Positions 1 to 7,653 of a stretch of DNA of 34,348 nucleotides are shown one piece after another. Source of the DNA: Spirochaetaceae bacterium (lineage in GTDB: Bacteria > Spirochaetota > Spirochaetia > Treponematales > Breznakiellaceae); NCBI GenBank assembly GCA_031279015.1, contig JAITJI010000090.1:1-34348 (forward strand). Direction: 5' to 3'. The position numbers were made by a program, and so were the translations under genes. The first letter of the stretch is position 1. Every line of letters starts with the position of its first letter. The notes beneath the pieces were generated by a model. That model ran no database searches, had not been told where the DNA came from, and was given only the letters and a program-made list of their open reading frames with translations.

Positions 1-2
1 TT

Positions 3-524
3 GGTTCCGGGTGCATCGGCCTGGTTTCCACGATGGCTTTAAAGGCTATGGGACTTTCAAAGATCTACCAGGTTGATCTGATGCCCAAGCGTCTTGAAAA
101 GGCCCTTGAGCTTGGCGCTGCGGGAATCATCAACATTAAAGAGCAGGATCCTGTTGAGGCAATAAAGGAACTTACAGCCGGACGAGGCTGCGATCTGGTC
201 ATTGAAACCAGCAGCGTTGAATCCACGGCACAGCAGGCGGTGTCCATAGCCCGAAAAGGCGCGAATATTGTCATGGTCGGTTACGGCAAAACCGGGATGA
301 TAAACCTCCCCATGAGTCTGGCCCTGGACAAGGAATTAACCTTTAAGACCATATTCCGTTACCGCCACATATATCCCATGGCCATTGATGCGGTGGCTTC
401 CGGTAAGGTGAACCTCAAAGGCATTGTGAGCAATGTTTTCGACTTTAACGATATTCAGAGCGCCATGGACAAGAGCGTGGCCGACAAGGCCAATATTGTA
501 AAATCAGTGGTCAAGATCGGGTAA
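3..524 (+). CDS. Zinc-type medium-chain dehydrogenase (sorbitol/xylitol dehydrogenase-like), 3' part only
   Basis: The reading frame is open from the first bases of the window, so the gene begins upstream and only the cofactor domain and C-terminus are present. The visible part starts with a Rossmann motif GSGCIG, followed about 25 residues later by VDLMPKRLEKA; the Asp after the second strand favours NAD over NADP. The end, FRYRHIYPMAIDAVASG followed by a VFDFNDIQSA segment, is typical of sorbitol/L-iditol dehydrogenases, which oxidise polyols to ketoses using a catalytic zinc held by the missing N-terminal half. It ends in TAA at 522-524 and converges with the pseudogene on the other strand, whose tail frame runs into this gene. 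The family is clear; the exact substrate cannot be told from this fragment. Confidence 0.85.
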   Translation, partial: GSGCIGLVSTMALKAMGLSKIYQVDLMPKRLEKALELGAAGIINIKEQDPVEAIKELTAGRGCDLVIETSSVESTAQQAVSIARKGANIVMVGYGKTGMINLPMSLALDKELTFKTIFRYRHIYPMAIDAVASGKVNLKGIVSNVFDFNDIQSAMDKSVADKANIVKSVVKIG

Positions 525-1353
525 GGGATACGGATGGGTCAAGCAGATGTCCGGCGCAAGAGCCTGGGAATTGAAGCGGATAACTCGGTCCGGCGGCGCC
601 TTCGCCAGGATCTTGTGTATCGTGGCAAACACAAAACCGCGCCGCCGGGCGTGAATATCTCAAGCTGTTCTCTCGCCCCGCAGCTATGGTAGAACACCTT
701 CCACGGGGTATTCTGATGTACCCAGTCGTTTACCTTTTTGTAGTAGGGTTTGTACAAACTCAGGAAGATTTCTTTTGACTGCATCAGGCTGCACTGGGTT
801 CCGAAATCCGTCCCTGAAAGCCAGATCACCTGGATGTGGTCCCCCACGGCCTGGCGGTACATTCCCAGATTTTTCAGCATAACCCCAGTCTGGTATTCAA
901 AGATGGTACGCACATAATCGGGATAGAGTACGTGTGCCGTCAGCCAGCCCTCGATGTCCCGTATGCCCCTGGGATTTTTGATGAAGGGGCCGGGTATTTC
1001 CGCTATGTCCCCCAGGGCCATGCCGCCGAAGCCCCCCATAACGGCAAAGTCCGTCTCTTCGTGGAGACGCTTCGATTCTTTTTCCCAGTGGACACAGTCC
1101 TCCTCTGTTTTAAGGGTGTAGTTTTCCTTAAAGTCCTCAAGCGGGTAAGGTTGTCCTCGTCTACCGGAGGGGAACGATAGATGTTGTCGAAAAAAGTACC
1201 GTCAGGCGTCATGTGCAGGGAATAGGGCGCTGTCCGGTCACCGCAGGGGTACACCAGGGTATAGCCGTTTTCGGCGACATCGTATTCGAAGTCATTGGGC
1301 ATCAGCGTGGGCGTGCCGTCCAACATATTCCAGGGCTTGTCCCTTTGATGCAT
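504..1353 (-). pseudogene. Decayed uroporphyrinogen decarboxylase-like (URO-D superfamily) methyltransferase
   Basis: Three pieces in different frames join into one URO-D-superfamily protein. The first (from 1353) reads WNMLDGTPTLMPNDFEYDV and ends near VDEDNL; a one-base loss near 1143 moves the frame to EDFKENYTLKTEED, which continues into MGGFGGMALGDIAEIPG and the conserved FYHSCGA. After HSCGA the sequence jumps straight to LEIFTPGG, skipping roughly 65 residues expected in the family, and a second one-base loss near 640 shifts into GFVFATIHKILAKAPP, the normal C-terminal motif. The N-terminal 80-100 residues are also missing. Relatives are corrinoid-linked methyltransferases or proteins of unknown role near sugar dehydrogenases. 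Two frameshifts, an internal deletion and a lost start make it non-functional unless the assembly is wrong here. Confidence 0.8.
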
Positions 1354-1432
1354 GGGCTATTTTTGGTAACATTTTTCATGAGGCAATGCGCGTCCCCCTA
1401 TGGTTAGATTTAACGTGGCGCAATTCACGTGG

Positions 1433-1461
1433 TTGACTTTTTCAACACCATTTCTTATAGT
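1433..1461 (+). promoter_or_regulatory. Sigma-70-type promoter of the FMN/FAD reductase gene
   Basis: The -35 box TTGACT (1433-1438) and -10 box TATAGT (1456-1461) are separated by exactly 17 bases. Transcription would start near 1468, at the left edge of the palindrome 1465-1488, and the first gene downstream begins at 1553. Confidence 0.7.
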
Positions 1462-1464
1462 CGT

Positions 1465-1488
1465 TTTGACTGAATCGATTCAGTCAAA
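1465..1488. promoter_or_regulatory. Perfect 24-bp palindromic operator candidate
   Basis: Two 12-base arms, TTTGACTGAATC and its exact reverse complement, meet without a spacer. The site begins 3 bases after the -10 box, covering the transcription start, where a bound repressor would block initiation. Size and symmetry suit a TetR-family dimer, and a TetR-type gene lies just downstream of the reductase (3678-4301). A lone half-site-like TTTGACT occurs at 3623-3629, ahead of the regulator gene. Binding by that regulator is inference. Confidence 0.65.
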
Positions 1489-1490
1489 TA

Positions 1491-1525
1491 GGCCTGTTTC
1501 AAAATGCTAAATTTTGAAACAGGCC
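1491..1525 (+). repeat. Perfect 15-bp inverted repeat (leader hairpin)
   Basis: Arms GGCCTGTTTCAAAAT (1491-1505) and its exact complement (1511-1525) flank a 5-base loop. It lies in the predicted leader, 27 bases before the start codon at 1553. No T-run follows, so it is not a normal terminator. It could stabilise the mRNA, be a second protein-binding site, or be a small repeat element; no other copy was seen in the window. Confidence 0.6.
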
Positions 1526-1552
1526 CATATACAATTTCATGGAGGTCTGCAA

Positions 1553-3538
1553 ATGAAAAGTCGTTCTGTCAAATTGTTGCTTTGGGGATTGGCCGCCGGG
1601 GCAATAATTCTGGTTTTGGGAACCGTATCCGTTATAGGCTGCGCGTCTACCGGCAAATCGCAAGAGGTTCTCTCCGGGCAAACATTTACCCCCGGAACGT
1701 ACACCGCCTCAGGAACAGGAAACTACGGTGACGTGGAAGTGATTGTAGAATTCAGCCGCAATAGGATTGAAAAAATCACCATTGGAACCAATATGGAAAC
1801 GGAAGCCATTGCCGCTCCCTCCTTTGAAAAAATACCCCAGGCCATTATTGAAGGACAGACCCTGGCGGTGGATGTAATTACCGGCGCCAGTAACAGCAGC
1901 CGGGCCGTATTGGAGGCGGTCGCCGCGGCAGTTGCCATGGCAGGCGGGAACGCTGAAGCCCTGCGTAACCGGCAGGTAGCGGCCCGGGGCCCCGGTGCGG
2001 AGATAGTAAAACAGACCGATGTCCTGATAATAGGCGGCGGCGGCGCAGGGCTGGCCGCGGCGGTAAACGCGGCGGAAACAGGAGCCAAAGTTATTTTGAT
2101 TGAAAAAGCTCCCTCCCTTGGAGGCAATACCATCCGGGCCGGAGGCGCCTATAATGCGGTGGATCCCGACAGGCAAAAGGCAGTGAAAATGACCGCCCCT
2201 CTATTGGATGAACTACGATCCCTGCTTACTCTGCAGGAACCGGACATGGGGGATTACGCTCCGGTGTTGCGGACCCTGAAGGGCCAAATCCGGACCTACC
2301 TGGCGGGGGATACCAGCGTCCTCTTTGATTCGGTGGAACTCCACATCATACAAACCTACCTGGGGGGAAAGCGAACCGACCGGAACGGTTATACCATCAC
2401 CGGAAATCCGGAATTGGTACGGATCCTTTGCGCGAATTCCCTGGACGCTATGCTCTGGCTGGAAAGCCAGGGTCTCCGGTTTGATAATCCCATCGGCACC
2501 GTGTTGGGAGCCCTTTGGCCCAGGACCCATGGTAATAATCAGCCTGTAGGGACCGGATTTATCAACACCCTGGCGGCCAGCGCCAAAAAACTGGGGGTGG
2601 AGATTATTCTGGAATGTAAGGGCGAAGAACTAATCCGTTCCGGAGACCGGATAGGCGGCGTCAACGGTCATCTGTCCGATGGCACTCCCATACGCATCAA
2701 CGCCTCCCGGGGTGTGGTTCTGACCACCGGCGGTTATGGAGAAAACCGGGAGATGCGGGCTCAGTACAATACTTACTGGCCTTCCCTTCCCCTGACAATG
2801 CCCAGTACCAACACCCCGAACGCCACCGGAGACGGTATTGTCATGGGATTAGCGGCGGGGGCAGAGCTTGTCGGCATGGGTTTTGTGCAGCTTATGCCCA
2901 GTTCCCACCCGGAAACAGGAGCCCTCTCCGGCGGGGTCTGGGGTAGCGCGGAGGAGCAGGTCTTTGTGAACGGTCAGGGAAAACGTTTTGTTAACGAATA
3001 TGCCGAACGGGATGTCCTGGCTTCAGCAGCCCTCGAACAACCCAACGGTCTCTTTTACATCATCGGGGACCAGATTACTTCAGGGAATCCCCAATCGGGG
3101 GGCAAAAACGGCTGGGGCGATGATATTGATACCCTGGTGGCCACTAAAAGCATCTACAAGGCCAATACCCTGGCGGACCTGGAAGCCCAACTGGGAATTC
3201 CCCCAGGCAATCTGCAGGCGGAGATCGCCCGGTATAACGGTTTTATTGATGCCGGGGTGGATCAGGATTTTGGAAAACGAAATTTCGGCGCCAAAATTTC
3301 GGTACCCCCCTTCTACGCTACACCCCGATCCCCGTCGGTACACCATACCATGGGGGGTCTGGCGATTGACGGTTCTACACGGGTCCTGAATACATCCGGC
3401 AAACCTATTCCCGGCCTCTATGCTGCCGGGGAGGTAACCGGTGGAATCCATGCGGGGAACCGTCTTGGCGGTAATGCCCTGGTGGATACCCAAGTCTTCG
3501 GCAGAATCGCCGGGGCCAGTGCGGCGGCGGGGCTATAG
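1553..3538 (+). CDS. FMN-binding/FAD-dependent reductase lipoprotein (fumarate reductase flavoprotein family)
   Basis: Probably an exported reductase passing electrons from a covalent FMN to an FAD site that reduces an unsaturated acid. Residues 1-30 form a lipoprotein signal ending VIGC. Residues 45-130 are an FMN_bind domain; VDVITGASNSS puts Ser113 where the flavin-bearing Thr/Ser of the ApbE target motif lies. From 155 a Rossmann fold (LIIGGGGAGLAAA) starts the FAD part. Arg478 (KRFVNE, then ERD), His598 (VHHTMGG) and Arg637 (GNRLGGNAL) match catalytic residues of Shewanella-type soluble fumarate reductases, but the position of the first substrate histidine (usually VQIHPT) reads VQLMPSS. 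Fumarate is therefore not certain; methacrylate, acrylate, urocanate or other enoates are possible. ATG 1553 is chosen because GGAGG (1541-1545) precedes it by 7 bases. No apbE or cytochrome partner is in the window. Confidence 0.85.
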   Translation: MKSRSVKLLLWGLAAGAIILVLGTVSVIGCASTGKSQEVLSGQTFTPGTYTASGTGNYGDVEVIVEFSRNRIEKITIGTNMETEAIAAPSFEKIPQAIIEGQTLAVDVITGASNSSRAVLEAVAAAVAMAGGNAEALRNRQVAARGPGAEIVKQTDVLIIGGGGAGLAAAVNAAETGAKVILIEKAPSLGGNTIRAGGAYNAVDPDRQKAVKMTAPLLDELRSLLTLQEPDMGDYAPVLRTLKGQIRTYLAGDTSVLFDSVELHIIQTYLGGKRTDRNGYTITGNPELVRILCANSLDAMLWLESQGLRFDNPIGTVLGALWPRTHGNNQPVGTGFINTLAASAKKLGVEIILECKGEELIRSGDRIGGVNGHLSDGTPIRINASRGVVLTTGGYGENREMRAQYNTYWPSLPLTMPSTNTPNATGDGIVMGLAAGAELVGMGFVQLMPSSHPETGALSGGVWGSAEEQVFVNGQGKRFVNEYAERDVLASAALEQPNGLFYIIGDQITSGNPQSGGKNGWGDDIDTLVATKSIYKANTLADLEAQLGIPPGNLQAEIARYNGFIDAGVDQDFGKRNFGAKISVPPFYATPRSPSVHHTMGGLAIDGSTRVLNTSGKPIPGLYAAGEVTGGIHAGNRLGGNALVDTQVFGRIAGASAAAGL

Positions 3539-3576
3539 AGCCGCCGGTACGTCATACGCCCGCAAGGGACAATTCT

Positions 3577-3614
3577 CCAAGCCCTCTTGGGGGGGCTTGG
3601 TGAGTTTCCACTTT
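3577..3614 (+). terminator. Weak terminator-like hairpin after the reductase gene
   Basis: CCAAGCCC (3577-3584) pairs with GGGCTTGG (3593-3600) over an 8-base loop. The T-rich stretch begins only about 5 bases later and is interrupted, so termination may be partial and some read-through into the regulator gene is plausible. Confidence 0.4.
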
Positions 3615-3677
3615 TTGTATATTTTGACTCTAGTACCCGAAGATTATGAAAAAAAATATCAGAATGCCGGTCGTGTA

Positions 3678-4301
3678 ATGGCAAAGAAAGTTTCTCCTCC
3701 GGAACAGCAACAAAACAAACTTCCCGGCTTGACATCCCGGCAGATCCGGGCCAGGACCACAAAAAAACAAATTTTTGATATCGCTATTACCCTCATAAAG
3801 AAACAGGGGTATGCAAAAACCGCCATAAAAGACATTTGCCGGAAAGCGAGCGTGTCTATCGGTACCTTCTATTATTATTACCAGGGAAAACAAGCGATCG
3901 TCAACGAACTGTACCTCCGGGCGGATCAGTTTTTGAAGGATCATTTCAACTCCTGGGTGGTGTCCTCTAATCCGGTGGAACGGGTAAAGGAATATCTGGC
4001 CCTCTATATCCACTTTGTCGGCCTGGAAGGAGTGGATATAGTTCTGAATATCTACTATCCGTCGAACCACTTATTTTTATACGAGAATCGATACATGATT
4101 ACCCGGCTGGAGGATCTTATTCGGGAAGGACAGGAGGAAGGCTCAATTTCCCGGAAATTTACCCCCCAAGGCTGGATGCGGTATATTATTACAGTCCTCC
4201 GGGGGGTGGCCTTTGATTGGGCTCTCCGTTCAGGAGAGTACAACATCGAAGAAAGCGCCCAGGCCCATATTGAGTGCCTGGCGGATTATCTCCGGTCTTA
4301 G
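3678..4301 (+). CDS. TetR/AcrR-family transcriptional regulator
   Basis: A 207-residue protein with a basic N-terminal stretch (TSRQIRARTTKKQ) and a helix-turn-helix at about residues 30-75, with TAIKDICRKASVS as recognition region followed by IGTFYYYYQGKQAIVNELY, the hallmark TetR motif. The remainder is the variable helical ligand-binding and dimer domain, ending in the usual terminal helices. ATG 3678 puts the HTH at the normal distance from the N-terminus; it lacks a good Shine-Dalgarno, and the frame is open further upstream without a better start. It lies 139 bases after the flavin reductase gene on the same strand. The perfect palindrome at the reductase promoter is the obvious candidate target, which would make this a substrate-responsive repressor; that link is inference. 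Confidence 0.85.
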   Translation: MAKKVSPPEQQQNKLPGLTSRQIRARTTKKQIFDIAITLIKKQGYAKTAIKDICRKASVSIGTFYYYYQGKQAIVNELYLRADQFLKDHFNSWVVSSNPVERVKEYLALYIHFVGLEGVDIVLNIYYPSNHLFLYENRYMITRLEDLIREGQEEGSISRKFTPQGWMRYIITVLRGVAFDWALRSGEYNIEESAQAHIECLADYLRS

Positions 4302-4332
4302 TGTGCAGTTAACCGTAAAACAGGGCTGAATT

Positions 4333-5898
4333 TCACTCCCAAGCTTTCTTCCCTTCACTACAATACAGATGATACTCGGCATTCATATCCGTGGCGAGGC
4401 ATTCCTTCAGGAGGCCAATCCGCGCCAAGCCCCGCGGGGGATTTAGCACCCTGTCGGGGATGTTCAGTTTTTCTCCGAAATAATACTCCTCCCGGGCGCG
4501 GAGTGCGGTCATAAAATCAGGGTAGGACCGCCTGGCTTCTCCGCACCAGGCAATCTCCGCTAATGCCGCCATACGGTAATACGCGTTAAAGGCCAACTTC
4601 CCGTGATCCGCCACATACTCCGTCCAGAGGGGCGCTTCCAGCCCCAGGATATTTTCCGGCATGGTCAAATTCCGGAAGAAGGGATTGAAACGGTAGGTTT
4701 TTTTCAGCGGTGTCCAAACATAGGGATAATCCATATAGAAATAGGAGGTATTTGCCAGGATCACCGGCTGCCCCTGATTTATCCGGCTGACAGTTTTTTT
4801 CAGCAGTCCCTTAATACTAAGCCAGTGGTAACACACAACCGATGGATCGGCCTCTACCATGCCGTCGTTGTACATGATCACCCGGATGCCCCGTTTTTGC
4901 AGGCTGTTCCGTATCTGGTCTTTGGCATAGACCTTGAGCCCTTCCACCCGTTTTATCCCCAGGGCCCGCATCCTGGCCCGGCATTTTGGGCAGCTTTTTA
5001 GGTGATCCAGTTTTACCTCATCAAAACCGATATGGAAGGTTTTAGCCTCAAAGAGATCGCACAGGGCATGTACCAGTCCCTTCATGAATTCCAGGGCGGC
5101 ATCGTTACCGATGCAGAGGACATTATCGAGGATGCCAAAATCCCCGGGAACCGCCAAAGGTTCCCCGCTGCAGGAAAGCTCCGGGTATGCCGCGATGATG
5201 GCGCTCATGTGGCCGGGCATGTCCAGTTCGGGAATGATCTCTATGCCCCGGACTGCGGCATAGGCAAGAACATCCCGTACATCCTCTTCCGAGTAACAGC
5301 CGCCGCAGGGGGTCCCGTCGTTACCCCGGCTACCAGCAAAACCCCCATAGGCGGTGTAACCCCGCTTGGAGGAGATCTCTTCCAGCTTCGGATACTTCTT
5401 CAGGGCAATACGGAACCCCTGATCATCGGCGATATGCCAGTGAAATTTGTTGAGCCGGAGGCGGAACATGATATCCAGAAGCCGCATAACCTCCTCTTTG
5501 GGGAAGAAGTGACGGGATACATCCAGCATAATCCCCCGATACCCGTACTGCGGTCCGCCGCTTACAGTCCCCAGGGGGAACCAACTGCCTTTGCCGTCTG
5601 AGGCGCCGCCGGAATCGCCATTCCCGGCCAAAGCTGCAAGGACCGAAAAGGCGGAATAGATCCCCGGCTCGCCGCCCCTGATCCGTACTCCCCCCTCGGT
5701 AAGCTCCACACGATAGCCCTCTCCCATTCCGGCATCGATCTCCACCTGTACCATAGCCTCCCCGGGACCGCTGAGCCGGGCGTTGATAATCTCCGCGGTT
5801 CCGGCATAGGATGGACACACTAGTTTGCCCGCATAAAGCCGCCCTCCGCCTAAGTTATATTCCCCGGGGGAGGGAATGGGCAGTTTGTTATTATTCAT
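4333..5898 (-). CDS. Glycoside hydrolase family 20 beta-N-acetylhexosaminidase
   Basis: 521 residues without a signal peptide, so probably cytoplasmic and acting on imported oligosaccharides or turnover products. An N-terminal alpha/beta domain (about 1-115) precedes the GH20 barrel, which opens with YRGIMLDVSRHFF (120-132) and LNKFHWHIADDQGFR. IEIIPELDMPGH (219-230) and FHIGFDEV (289-295) are family landmarks; Asp293-Glu294 is the catalytic pair of substrate-assisted hydrolysis, with Phe in place of the usual second Gly of HxGGDE. The enzyme would release terminal GlcNAc or GalNAc. AGGAG precedes the ATG at 5898. The gene starts 28 bases after the ABC-F gene on the same strand, so the two are probably co-transcribed. 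It converges with the TetR gene with 31 bases between. Confidence 0.88.
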   Translation of the reverse strand: MNNNKLPIPSPGEYNLGGGRLYAGKLVCPSYAGTAEIINARLSGPGEAMVQVEIDAGMGEGYRVELTEGGVRIRGGEPGIYSAFSVLAALAGNGDSGGASDGKGSWFPLGTVSGGPQYGYRGIMLDVSRHFFPKEEVMRLLDIMFRLRLNKFHWHIADDQGFRIALKKYPKLEEISSKRGYTAYGGFAGSRGNDGTPCGGCYSEEDVRDVLAYAAVRGIEIIPELDMPGHMSAIIAAYPELSCSGEPLAVPGDFGILDNVLCIGNDAALEFMKGLVHALCDLFEAKTFHIGFDEVKLDHLKSCPKCRARMRALGIKRVEGLKVYAKDQIRNSLQKRGIRVIMYNDGMVEADPSVVCYHWLSIKGLLKKTVSRINQGQPVILANTSYFYMDYPYVWTPLKKTYRFNPFFRNLTMPENILGLEAPLWTEYVADHGKLAFNAYYRMAALAEIAWCGEARRSYPDFMTALRAREEYYFGEKLNIPDRVLNPPRGLARIGLLKECLATDMNAEYHLYCSEGKKAWE

Positions 5899-5926
5899 AG
5901 GATCACTCCTTATCTGTGTATTTGTA

Positions 5927-7429
5927 TTATAGTACGATCCGTACTATTGAGTCTTCTTCCCGCCGGTCAATGGTCCACTCCCGGTTGGTAAGCCGGGATA
6001 GGAATACCTCATCATGACTCACAAGGAGCAGGGCCCCCGGGTATTCCGCCAGAGCCTCCTCCAGCAAGCCTACGGAGACCAGATCCAGATGGTTGGTTGG
6101 TTCATCCATGATGACAATGGCAGGTTCGTAGAAAACCCCCCGGGCGATGAGCAGCTTCCGCATCTCTCCGGGGCTGGGCAGGGCCGATTGGAATAGCAGC
6201 CGGGGATCGGAACCCAGCCGGGAGAAACGGGCCAGGATCTCTCCCCGGAACTTGTCTTCCTCCCGGAACAGGGCCTCAAGGACGGCCTGACTTTCCTCCG
6301 CGCTGAGCTCTTGGGGCAGGCAGAGCCGGGAGATCCCCTCCGGGATGCAGGATAAGATCTGCCGGATCAGAGTTGATTTTCCGGAACCGTTGGGACCAGT
6401 CAGGGCGATCCGGTCCCCCGGCCTTATATACAGCTCCGGGAAGGAGAGTTTTCGCTCCTCCCCCAGGGGAATGCTCCCCGGTTCAAGGGAGAGGAGCCGG
6501 TCCGCTCTGGCCTGCCGTCCCCCCAGGTTTATGCCCTTTTTCCGTTCATGGGGATTCGCCGCCTGCTCCAGAGCCTCCACAGCCTTATCGGACCTGTTTT
6601 TCATACGTTTATACTGATTAGCCCCCACCGCATCCTTGCCGGAGAGCTTGGCCAGGTTGATCTTCCCCCGGGTATCCCCATCCCGGGGGTTCAGCCCCTG
6701 TTTTGAAAGCCGGTTTCGGGAACTTTCCGCTATCCGCCTCCGCCTGTCCGCCTCTGCCGCAAGCCGCTTTCCCTCATCCATAAGCTTCTTCCGTAGACCC
6801 CGCTGTTCCACCAGTTCCCGTTCCTCTTCGGCGAGTCCCCGGGACACACCGCCGGGCCGCAGGGTAACAGTCCCTTCCCGAAGGAACAAGCAGTTGTTGC
6901 AAAGCCGGTCCAGCAGGGCCCGATCATGGCTTACCAGGAGCCCTACGCCGGTATACTCCTCCAGGGCATCCTGTACCAGGGATGCAGCCTTTCGGTCCAG
7001 GTGATTGGTCGGTTCATCCACCGCCAGCATGGCCGGATTCCGCATTAAGGCGGCAGCCAGTTGAAACCGTTTTCGTTCCCCATGACTGAGGGTATCCCAA
7101 CGGTAAGGCCAATCGGCTTCCAGCCCCAGGATGTCCATAAGACGGCCCGCTGTATTGTCACCGCTAAAAAAGAGATCCTCCCAGCCTTTGGGGATAGTAT
7201 CGGTCCGCTGGGGACAGTAGAGGATATCATCGGGCCGCCGGATAGTCCCCGCGCTGGGCCGCAACAGATCTGCAGCGAGGAGCAACAGGGTAGTCTTACC
7301 GGCGCCATTTTCTCCGGTAATGCCCGTCCAGCCCGGTGAAACCTCAAAGATCATGTTTTTCAACACCGGATAAATTGAAGAAGGATAGGAAAATTCAACG
7401 GAATTGAAAGATAAAGAATGATACGCCAT
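5927..7429 (-). CDS. ABC-F family ATPase (ribosome-associated / antibiotic-resistance type)
   Basis: 500 residues with two ABC domains and no membrane segments. Domain 1 has Walker A GENGAGKTT (39-47), signature LSHGERKRFQLA (114-125) and Walker B LAVDEPTNHLD; domain 2 has GPNGSGKST, PSPGEMRKL and IMDEPTNHLD. Between them is a long charged helical linker with many Arg and Lys. This layout defines ABC-F proteins, which bind the ribosomal E site and either regulate translation or displace antibiotics from the peptidyl-transferase centre. The short linker and lack of long extensions resemble the resistance type, but the antibiotic cannot be predicted. AGGAGG lies 4 bases before the ATG at 7429. 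The leader holds a candidate upstream ORF and repeated CCTCC anti-Shine-Dalgarno stretches, suggesting translational control. The hexosaminidase gene follows. Confidence 0.85.
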   Translation of the reverse strand: MAYHSLSFNSVEFSYPSSIYPVLKNMIFEVSPGWTGITGENGAGKTTLLLLAADLLRPSAGTIRRPDDILYCPQRTDTIPKGWEDLFFSGDNTAGRLMDILGLEADWPYRWDTLSHGERKRFQLAAALMRNPAMLAVDEPTNHLDRKAASLVQDALEEYTGVGLLVSHDRALLDRLCNNCLFLREGTVTLRPGGVSRGLAEEERELVEQRGLRKKLMDEGKRLAAEADRRRRIAESSRNRLSKQGLNPRDGDTRGKINLAKLSGKDAVGANQYKRMKNRSDKAVEALEQAANPHERKKGINLGGRQARADRLLSLEPGSIPLGEERKLSFPELYIRPGDRIALTGPNGSGKSTLIRQILSCIPEGISRLCLPQELSAEESQAVLEALFREEDKFRGEILARFSRLGSDPRLLFQSALPSPGEMRKLLIARGVFYEPAIVIMDEPTNHLDLVSVGLLEEALAEYPGALLLVSHDEVFLSRLTNREWTIDRREEDSIVRIVL

Positions 7430-7470
7430 GGGACCTCCTGGAGGACTTCTACGTTCCGGAGGACTTCCAT
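7360..7470 (-). CDS. Candidate 36-residue upstream ORF overlapping the ABC-F start
   Basis: An ATG at 7470 opens a frame starting MEVLRNVEVLQEVP and ending QFIRC with TGA at 7360-7362, thus overlapping the first 70 bases of the ABC-F gene in another frame. A GGAGG lies 12 bases upstream, somewhat far. Its first codons include two copies of GAAGTCCTCC, each holding CCTCC that can pair with the ABC-F ribosome site AGGAGG. Ribosomes on this frame would keep that site open. ABC-F resistance genes are often controlled by upstream ORFs; that this one is translated is inference. Confidence 0.3.
   Translation of the reverse strand: MEVLRNVEVLQEVPWRIILYLSIPLNFPILLQFIRC
7440..7467 (-). repeat. Direct repeat of GAAGTCCTCC in the ABC-F leader
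   Basis: Two identical 10-base copies (plus strand GGAGGACTTC at 7440-7449 and 7458-7467) are 8 bases apart, just ahead of the ABC-F ribosome site at 7434-7439. Either copy's CCTCC can pair with AGGAGG in the mRNA. Confidence 0.55.
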
Positions 7471-7653
7471 GTCCTGACAGAACCTCCGGATCCTGAAAAC
7501 CCGGACCTTAAAAATCCCTGGTTTTGCCGCGGCAATTTCCGGCCAGGTACAATTTGTGACCGGAAACAGGTAACCGGAGGGAGCGCCGCACAGATTAAAG
7601 CCGTCCCTCTGTCTTACAGGCTGTTCATTCCTCTTATCCTTTTCTTTCTACTC

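Noticed and set aside
836-1407. Plus-strand open frames across the URO-D pseudogene
   Set aside because: The minus strand reads as a known protein family in pieces; the plus frames show no domain and arise from GC-rich codon shadowing.
1709-2176. Long minus-strand frames opposite the first flavin reductase
   Set aside because: They are antisense to well-recognised FMN and FAD motifs and have no protein-like features of their own.
7521-7540. TTGCCGCGGCAA palindrome upstream of the ABC-F gene as a terminator
   Set aside because: The palindrome has no loop and no T-run on either strand; it may be a protein site but nothing supports a role.
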